This document shows positions 13,737-18,078 of a stretch of DNA of 18,078 nt, one piece after another. The notes below the pieces were generated by a model that worked only from the letters and a program-made list of their open reading frames with translations, searched no databases and was not told where the DNA came from. Location of the stretch: assembly GCA_001773255.1 (NCBI GenBank), contig MEWF01000021.1:40512-58589 (forward strand), given 5' to 3'. The position numbers were made by a program, and so were the translations under genes. How positions within the stretch are numbered: position 1 is the first letter of the stretch; the number at the start of each line of letters is the position of its first letter. Source of the stretch: a candidate division WWE3 bacterium RIFOXYC2_FULL_42_13. GTDB lineage: Bacteria > Patescibacteriota > WWE3 > UBA101185 > UBA10185.

Positions 13737-14312
13737 ATGGAAAATATTAATCTTATCCCGCAGGAAGAAATACAATATCAAGCCAAAGGTAAGGCGGTTA
13801 AGGGCACCACGGTGTTTTTTATTCTGTTGACGATCGTTGCGTTGGGCGTTTCCGGCTATCTTTACTACGCGCATTCGGATATTTCTACGAAGGTAAATGA
13901 TGTAAATTCTCAGATCGAGAGTCAGCGCGCCAAGATAAAATCCCTCTCTTCCACTGAAGTGGTCGTGAGAAATTTGGACCTGAAATTCAACTCTATTTCC
14001 AAAGTTATAGCCGAAAGACCCCACTACTCCCGTTTATTGGACGAACTAAAAGTTAGACAGCCTGAGGGTGTGAGAATCGAATCCATGGATATAAAAGATG
14101 GCATTGTGAACTATACGGGGGACGCCGATAATTACATTCTCATCGCCAATTTTATAAACAGCCTCTTGAACAAAGATTTTCCGGGGGGAGACCAGGAACT
14201 TAAGGATTTATTCACGGAGGTAAAACTTAATTCCGTCACACTCGACCAAAATAAAAGTACGGTCAGATTTTTTATTGTGATTAACTACGATACGTCAAAA
14301 ATAAAATTATAA
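13737..14312 (+). CDS. pilN: Type IV pilus assembly protein PilN
   Basis: A 191-residue bitopic membrane protein. Its cytoplasmic N-terminus starts with the INLIP motif (residues 4-8) that docks into the groove of PilM. One membrane helix lies at about 25-44 (VFFILLTIVALGVSGYLYYA). A coiled coil follows at about 48-75, then a small extracytoplasmic ferredoxin-like domain. It pairs with PilO to form the inner-membrane alignment complex. It starts directly at the pilM stop (TAAATG), so the two are probably translationally coupled. Sequence conservation beyond the N-terminal motif is low, as is normal for the family. Confidence 0.92.
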   Translation: MENINLIPQEEIQYQAKGKAVKGTTVFFILLTIVALGVSGYLYYAHSDISTKVNDVNSQIESQRAKIKSLSSTEVVVRNLDLKFNSISKVIAERPHYSRLLDELKVRQPEGVRIESMDIKDGIVNYTGDADNYILIANFINSLLNKDFPGGDQELKDLFTEVKLNSVTLDQNKSTVRFFIVINYDTSKIKL

Positions 14313-14322
14313 ACGAAAAGAT

Positions 14323-15162
14323 ATGAATGAAGAGAATATAGAAAATAAAATAAAGGAAATAAACATAAGTGCGATAAAAGATATTATTGTGGATTTTGTG
14401 TTTCCTATCATTGGTCTCGCAGTTACGGCTTTACTGTTCTTTATATACATCAAACCCACTTACACCAAGATTAATGATCTTAAAGCGCAACTGACTTCAC
14501 AGACCGCAGTGTTGGAGGTTTTAAACACCAAGGCCGCTGCCCTTTCAAAAATGAAAGACTTTAATACCGTGCTGGAGGAGAACGCTGATCTGGTTGAAAA
14601 GTTGTACGTATCAGAATCCAACGTCCCCCAGCTCCTCGACCAAATACATCAGATTACGACGAATGCCGGCATGTCCGTTGACCGTTTGAACTATTCGTAT
14701 TCAGGGGCGACCGGCGCAGCCGCAGATGCTATTTCAGATCAAAGAAAAGAGGATATAAGCGGGGTTGTTAATGTTGCGGCGACCGTAACCGGTACTTACG
14801 AGCAAATGGTTGTGTTTATGCAGGAAATTGAAAGATCTGCAAGAATAGCCTATGTAACTACGTTCAGATTCGGTGTGGACTCAGGTACGGAACAGACAGG
14901 TCTTATAAATGTAAATGTAAATGTAGACTCACCTTACATGTATGTTCAGTCTGTTGCGGTAACGGATGACCCCATTACCCTGGATATTACATCCCCGGCT
15001 TTTGTCGCTTTTATGAACAGTATAAAAGATTACAAATATTACGAATTTCTCAATCCTGAAATTGCGGAAAGCGAAGTAGTCGAGACCCCCACAGAAGAAA
15101 CTACGGAACAAACCTCCGCGGAAGAGCCTGCAGGAACACCGGAAACTCCATTCGATCTATAA
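14323..15162 (+). CDS. pilO: Type IV pilus assembly protein PilO
   Basis: A 279-residue bitopic membrane protein: short cytoplasmic N-terminus, one membrane helix at about 25-46 (VFPIIGLAVTALLFFIYI), a coiled coil (about 50-85) and an extracytoplasmic domain with the PilO pattern (LYVSESNVPQLLDQIHQITTNAGM, then GTYEQMVVFMQEIERSARI). The last 35 residues are acidic and rich in Glu, Thr and Pro, an extension not usual for the family and perhaps a disordered stalk towards the cell wall. It partners PilN. No pilP or pilQ follows; the next gene runs the other way, with a 39-nt gap containing no clear terminator. Confidence 0.92.
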   Translation: MNEENIENKIKEINISAIKDIIVDFVFPIIGLAVTALLFFIYIKPTYTKINDLKAQLTSQTAVLEVLNTKAAALSKMKDFNTVLEENADLVEKLYVSESNVPQLLDQIHQITTNAGMSVDRLNYSYSGATGAAADAISDQRKEDISGVVNVAATVTGTYEQMVVFMQEIERSARIAYVTTFRFGVDSGTEQTGLINVNVNVDSPYMYVQSVAVTDDPITLDITSPAFVAFMNSIKDYKYYEFLNPEIAESEVVETPTEETTEQTSAEEPAGTPETPFDL

Positions 15163-15201
15163 TTAGTTTGTAAACAAAGAAATTTCCTATTGGGTGCACC
15201 G

Positions 15202-15870
15202 TCACGCCGCGGGAGAGTTTTCCTTTTTCCACTTTTCTATCTCTTTATGATTACCCGAAAGTAAAACGTCAGGTACTTTCTTTCCTTTGAAGATCTCCGG
15301 TCTGGTGTACTGAGGGTATTCAATCGTACCGTTCGAGAATGATTCGTTGGCTACGGCGTCCTCTTTTTCGATAACCCGGGGCAGGAGTCTTGTAACGCTT
15401 TCCAAAATGGTTAAAGCCGGTACTTCTCCGCCGGAGAGAACAAAATCTCCTATACTTATCACGTCGGTCACATAATTTTCTTCTATTCTGGCATCTACCC
15501 CCTCGTATCTTCCGCAGATCAAAGTAATTTCCCGCTCTTTCGACAGGTCCTCGGCATACTTTTGGTCATATTTTTTACCGCGCGGAGATAAAAGTATTAC
15601 CCGGACGCCCCCTTTCTTTATAACATCTTCCGGTGATCTGCCATGTATGTCACTTAGGGCGCTGTAAATAGGTTCGGGCATCAACAACATTCCAGTGCCC
15701 CCTCCGTAGGGTTTGTCGTCGACAGTACCTCTTTTGTCTAGGGCATAGTCTCTCAGGTTCCACAACTTATATTCAGCAGCCTTTTTTTCGACAGCTCTTT
15801 TAAAGGGTAAAAATTCTAAATGAGGTTGTATAAGTTCGGGAAATAAAGTAAGGACGTTAAATCTGATCAT
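15202..15870 (-). CDS. trmD: tRNA (guanine-N1)-methyltransferase TrmD
   Basis: A 222-residue SPOUT methyltransferase that makes m1G37 in tRNAs with G36, preventing frameshifts. Recognisable elements are FNVLTLFPE at the N-terminus, PYGGGTGMLL (54-63), CGRYEGVDAR (119-128), ISIGDFVLSGGEVPALT (138-154) in the trefoil-knot AdoMet site, and YPQYTRP (185-191). The residue equivalent to the catalytic Asp of the usual EDSF motif appears to be Glu (NESF, 176-179). The ATG at 15870 is chosen because MIRFNVLTLFPE matches the family start; a GTG at 15888 would be an alternative. It overlaps khpA by 14 nt. The C-terminal domain is slightly short. rimM, which usually precedes trmD, is absent here. Confidence 0.95.
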   Translation of the reverse strand: MIRFNVLTLFPELIQPHLEFLPFKRAVEKKAAEYKLWNLRDYALDKRGTVDDKPYGGGTGMLLMPEPIYSALSDIHGRSPEDVIKKGGVRVILLSPRGKKYDQKYAEDLSKEREITLICGRYEGVDARIEENYVTDVISIGDFVLSGGEVPALTILESVTRLLPRVIEKEDAVANESFSNGTIEYPQYTRPEIFKGKKVPDVLLSGNHKEIEKWKKENSPAA

Positions 15871-16099
15871 CTTCTTTAATGTTAACACTTATTCTTATGT
15901 CGTCTTTTATTGCTTTGGCTTTGGCCATGTTTCTGATGCTCTTGATGTTTCTACCCTCTTTGCCGATTAGCGTGCCCATGTCCTCTTTGGCCGCGGAAAT
16001 TGTGTATACAAAAACACCTTCTTCGTTAACTTCTTCAACTTCTATTGCTTCGGGTTGAGAAACGATTTGTCGGACAATATATGTTATGAATTCCTTCAT
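15857..16099 (-). CDS. khpA: KH-domain RNA-binding protein KhpA
   Basis: An 80-residue single KH-domain protein of the KhpA/YlqC family, an RNA-binding partner of KhpB in many bacteria. The GxxG loop is at residues 46-49 in LIGKEGRNIKSIRNMAKA. The ATG at 16099 begins one base after the rpsP stop and gives the usual length and start (MKEFITYIVRQIV); an upstream ATG at 16126 would overlap rpsP by 26 nt and add nine unrelated residues. It is coupled downstream to trmD by a 14-nt overlap. The rpsP-khpA-trmD order is conserved in many bacteria, here without rimM. Confidence 0.94.
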   Translation of the reverse strand: MKEFITYIVRQIVSQPEAIEVEEVNEEGVFVYTISAAKEDMGTLIGKEGRNIKSIRNMAKAKAIKDDIRISVNIKEDDQI

Positions 16100-16100
16100 G

Positions 16101-16484
16101 TTAAGCGGCCTGTTCAGGAGTTTCATCTACGGGTGCGGTGTTATCTTCAGCCGCGGCTTCAGGTTTTTCAGCGGGTGCGGATTTTTCCTCGGTTACAGCC
16201 TCGGTCTTTTCTACTTCCTCTTCTTTACCGGGTTTGTACTTTTTGTACTCATACTTGCCCTCTACCATTTTCTTTACAGCATCGGAGACTATAGCACCTT
16301 TTGAAACCCATTCCTGAAATTTTTTCTTGTCGTAGTCAAAGGATGCCGGAACTGTAGACGGATTATAGAAACCTATAATGTCCAGAAACTTGCCATCCCT
16401 CTTGGTTCTGGTCTGCGTAGCTACCACCCTGTAGGATGGTAAATTTTTTCTTCCTGTTCTTGTTAATCTGATTGTTACCGACAT
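16101..16484 (-). CDS. rpsP: 30S ribosomal protein S16 with acidic C-terminal tail
   Basis: A 127-residue S16. The core (about 1-85) is typical: MSVTIRLTRTGRKNLPSYRV, then DGKFLDIIGFYNP and KKFQEWVSKGAIVSDAVKKM. It binds 16S rRNA and is needed for 30S assembly. Residues from about 88 to the end form a tail rich in Glu, Ala, Pro and Thr, adding around 40 residues to the usual 80-90; such tails occur in S16 of several lineages, and it is probably disordered. It heads the rpsP-khpA-trmD unit with a good promoter nine nucleotides upstream of the ATG. Confidence 0.96.
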   Translation of the reverse strand: MSVTIRLTRTGRKNLPSYRVVATQTRTKRDGKFLDIIGFYNPSTVPASFDYDKKKFQEWVSKGAIVSDAVKKMVEGKYEYKKYKPGKEEEVEKTEAVTEEKSAPAEKPEAAAEDNTAPVDETPEQAA

Positions 16485-16493
16485 AACTGGTTG

Positions 16494-16522
16494 ATTTTAG
16501 CAGATGAGGTTGTGGTTGTCTA
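16494..16522 (-). promoter_or_regulatory. Predicted promoter of rpsP-khpA-trmD
   Basis: On the minus strand, TAGACA (16522-16517, 5 of 6), a 17-nt spacer and TAAAAT (16499-16494, 5 of 6). Nine nucleotides lie between the -10 box and the rpsP ATG at 16484, and no Shine-Dalgarno is seen. The gyrB promoter has the same layout. Confidence 0.6.
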
Positions 16523-16539
16523 CACATCCACGATAACCT

Positions 16540-17238
16540 TTAATCGCCTTTCTCCATTCTTTTTAAACCGTTTTCAGCCGCCGCCTGCTCAGCCCTCTGT
16601 TTACTCTTGCCTTCGCCGGTCCCCCAATTCTCCTTGCCTATGAAAACCCCCATTTTAAAGGTTTTTTCATGGTCGGGTCCCCAGGAGTCAATTATCTGAT
16701 ATACCGGAGTCACGCCGAATTTATCCTGTGCCACTTCCTGAAACTGGGATTTCGCATCTCTGTATACATTGCCGGTGACAATATCGCCTATTTTGAAAAA
16801 AAGCTCTTTTTCCAGGAACTGCCGGCATTTTTCAAGGCCTCTATCCAGGTAAAGGGCGCCCAGCACAGCCTCAAATGTATTAGCCAGGATATATTCCCTA
16901 TCTCTTCCTCCGGTTGCCTCTTCACCATTGGAAAGAAGTAGCAGGCTGCCGTATCCCATCCTTTTGGCCTCCCGTGCAAGCGAGGAAGTACAGACCACTG
17001 AGGAACGGTAATTGGTCAGATCTCCTTCCGGAGCTTCGGTATAAGTTTTGTAAAGAAATTCACTGGAAAGAAGCTGGAGTACGGCATCCCCCAGAAATTC
17101 CAGTCTTTCGTTAGAGGGGTTGGTGTACTCGTGGTGTTCGTTTAGATAAGAACGGTGGGTAAAGGCCGTTTTAAACAGATTCTCATCGGACAAATCATCA
17201 CCCAATATTTGTTTTGTTTTGACGAAATCAAATGCCAT
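16540..17238 (-). CDS. rnc: Ribonuclease III
   Basis: A 232-residue dsRNA endonuclease for rRNA and mRNA processing. The signature NERLEFLGDAVL (43-54) carries E47 and D51 of the catalytic centre. The second acidic cluster reads ANTFEAVLGALYLD (119-132): E123 is present, but the position equivalent to E. coli D114 is Asn (N120). A dsRNA-binding domain follows at about 160-230 (DAKSQFQEVAQDKFG near its start, KSKQRAEQAAAENGL near its end). The ATG at 17238 is preceded by GGAAAAG six bases upstream; the frame could also begin at a TTG at 17280, adding 14 polar residues. It follows the acyl-carrier-like gene, the usual acpP-rnc order, and is probably part of the nusB unit. Confidence 0.94.
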   Translation of the reverse strand: MAFDFVKTKQILGDDLSDENLFKTAFTHRSYLNEHHEYTNPSNERLEFLGDAVLQLLSSEFLYKTYTEAPEGDLTNYRSSVVCTSSLAREAKRMGYGSLLLLSNGEEATGGRDREYILANTFEAVLGALYLDRGLEKCRQFLEKELFFKIGDIVTGNVYRDAKSQFQEVAQDKFGVTPVYQIIDSWGPDHEKTFKMGVFIGKENWGTGEGKSKQRAEQAAAENGLKRMEKGD

Positions 17239-17307
17239 TGTCGACTTTTCCGTGTCCGTTCCGAACTTTCTCCGCGACAAAGGTCACGGGTAAAATACGG
17301 CCGGATA

Positions 17308-17544
17308 CTAATCAATTTTCTCACTAAGCAGATCCAGTATATCCTGGACGGTTACGATGTTTTCCTGTTCGGAAACGAGTTCTACCTGAAACAATTCTTC
17401 AAGCTCGGAAAGTATCTCAAGAAGCTCCATCTCGCCGATGTTTAAATCGTCCTCAAAGAACGAACTTTCGTGTATATCAGCAGGAGAAACTCCTGTTTTT
17501 TCCTCTATAACCTTTTTGGTTTTTGCAAAATATTCGCTATTCAT
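17308..17544 (-). CDS. Acyl-carrier-protein-like protein lacking the phosphopantetheine serine
   Basis: A 78-residue protein with the size, acidity and helix pattern of an acyl carrier protein: VIEEKTGVSPADI at helix 1, FFEDDLNIGEMELLEIL at helix 2, LEELFQVEL and VQDILDLL for the later helices. Where ACP has DSL with the phosphopantetheine-bearing Ser, this protein has GEM, so the Ser is Glu (E38, codon at 17433-17431). It therefore cannot carry an acyl chain by the usual chemistry. It overlaps nusB by eight bases (ATGAATAG) and is followed by rnc, the standard acpP neighbour, so it is most likely a descendant of acpP with a new or purely structural role. A sequencing error would need several changes to restore DSL. 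Confidence 0.85.
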   Translation of the reverse strand: MNSEYFAKTKKVIEEKTGVSPADIHESSFFEDDLNIGEMELLEILSELEELFQVELVSEQENIVTVQDILDLLSEKID

Positions 17545-17974
17545 CTTTTTTCTCCAAATAATTTCCTATAACCGTGCCGAGAACCCCGTTCACAAATTTA
17601 TGTGATGTGTCGTTCCCGAACTCCTTGGCTAATTCCACAGCCTCATCCACCGCCACTTTCACCGGTGCTTTTTTACCGAACAGCAGTTCAAAGACCGCAA
17701 TCCTGAGTACTACTAAATCAACTTTGGCTATTTTGTCAATAGGCCACTCGGGGGCACTTTCCTCGATTACCTTGTCTATATCGTTTATATGGGTTTTGAC
17801 GCCCTCGAAAATATACTCAGTAAGTTCGGTGTCCTGCTCTCCGGGCTGCTCATCCAATAGGTCTTTTGACAGGAGAATGGCGTCTTTTTTATCGGTTTCG
17901 GTAAACAACCAACAAAAAATAGAAGTCAAAGCCAGTTTTCTGGAAGTGTGCCTCGGGTCCGCGAAAGATCTCAT
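17537..17974 (-). CDS. nusB: Transcription antitermination factor NusB
   Basis: A 145-residue all-helical protein that acts with NusE (S10) in rRNA antitermination. The family pattern is clear: SRKLALTSIFCWLF at the N-terminus, then EWPIDKIAKVDLVVLRIAVFELLF, PVKVAVDEAVELAKEFG and FVNGVLGTVI. Length is typical. It overlaps the acyl-carrier-like gene by eight bases, so those two are coupled, with rnc behind. A perfect TATAAT ends six bases before the ATG at 17974, and there is no Shine-Dalgarno. Confidence 0.95.
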   Translation of the reverse strand: MRSFADPRHTSRKLALTSIFCWLFTETDKKDAILLSKDLLDEQPGEQDTELTEYIFEGVKTHINDIDKVIEESAPEWPIDKIAKVDLVVLRIAVFELLFGKKAPVKVAVDEAVELAKEFGNDTSHKFVNGVLGTVIGNYLEKKDE

Positions 17975-17980
17975 TGTGTA

Positions 17981-17986
17981 ATTATA
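17981..17986 (-). promoter_or_regulatory. Perfect -10 box placing nusB in a leaderless position
   Basis: On the minus strand TATAAT (17986-17981) is followed by six nucleotides and then the nusB ATG at 17974. No good -35 is seen 16-18 nt upstream (that stretch codes for the end of the preceding gene). The -10 is perfect, so a promoter for nusB-acp-rnc is likely. Confidence 0.5.
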
Positions 17987-17995
17987 TCCGATTTA

Positions 17996-18078
17996 TTAAA
18001 GCTCGATATACTCTTCGACATGAGGTCTTTTGTAAGCTTTTTTGTCCGAAGTTTTTACGGCTTGAACACGCACTCTTT
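17996..18078 (-). CDS. C-terminal end of an unidentified protein
   Basis: The last 26 complete codons of a minus-strand gene entering from the window edge, ending at TAA 17998-17996. The peptide begins RVRVQAVKTSDKKAYKRP and ends EEYIEL; it is basic, then acidic at the end. I do not recognise it. By gene order (rpmF is often close to acpP and rnc) it could be the tail of a ribosomal protein such as L32, but no zinc-ribbon cysteines fall in the visible part, so this is only a suggestion. Its reading frame is the only one of the three on this strand that fits a stop just before the nusB -10 box. Confidence 0.5.
   Translation of the reverse strand, partial: RVRVQAVKTSDKKAYKRPHVEEYIEL

Noticed and set aside
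15163..15201. Possible bidirectional terminator between pilO and trmD
   Set aside because: The only palindromes (TTTGTAAACAAA and GGTGCACC) are too short or lack a workable loop and T-tract, so no terminator is called.
1..18078. tRNA genes, CRISPR arrays, insertion sequences or attachment sites
   Set aside because: No cloverleaf-like sequence, regularly spaced repeats, transposase frame or flanking terminal repeats were seen.

Overview
Organism: the window looks like part of a Patescibacteria (Candidate Phyla Radiation) genome or a similarly reduced monoderm bacterium. Three observations suggest this. A type IV pilus locus has pilB, pilT, pilC, pilD, pilM, pilN, pilO and many prepilins but no secretin (pilQ) or pilP. 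The housekeeping genes are short and tightly packed, with 1-14 nt gaps or overlaps. An acyl-carrier-like protein in the usual place next to rnc has lost its phosphopantetheine serine. UGA is used as a stop (for example the ATGA overlap at 11280), which argues against the recoded Gracilibacteria/SR1 lineages. The exact phylum is inference. Layout: (1) 1-906, minus strand: the N-terminus of gyrB/parE and a short DNA polymerase III delta'-like gene. (2) 1041-6627, plus strand: pilB, pilT, pilC, a GspG-like prepilin closed by a clear intrinsic terminator, then pilD. (3) 6601-8440: a soluble GAF histidine kinase on the minus strand and a divergent stand-alone receiver protein. (4) 8547-12639, plus strand: a regulated-looking leader followed by seven prepilin or minor-pilin genes, the first two rich in cysteine. 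(5) 12705-15162, plus strand: pilM, pilN and pilO. (6) 15202-18078, minus strand: trmD, khpA and rpsP as one unit, then rnc, an acyl-carrier-like protein and nusB as another, plus the tail of an unidentified gene. How it works together: pilB, pilT, pilC, pilM, pilN and pilO encode the extension and retraction motors and the inner-membrane platform. PilD processes the prepilins. The kinase and receiver, placed inside the locus, are the obvious candidates for controlling pilus expression or motor activity. Without an outer-membrane secretin the pilus would leave directly through the cell wall, for adhesion, twitching or DNA uptake. Most striking signal: reading upstream of the gene starts, many genes have a sigma70-type -10 box whose last base lies six nucleotides before the ATG (delta', pilD, the receiver gene, fimT-like, pilM, nusB), or seven to nine before it (kinase, gyrB, rpsP, possibly pilB). 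With a six-nucleotide discriminator the A of the ATG would be +1, so much of this window appears to be transcribed as leaderless mRNA. The presumed main prepilin gene at 8658 is the exception: its near-consensus promoter makes a leader of about 76 nt carrying a Shine-Dalgarno sequence and an overlapping 24-codon upstream ORF.
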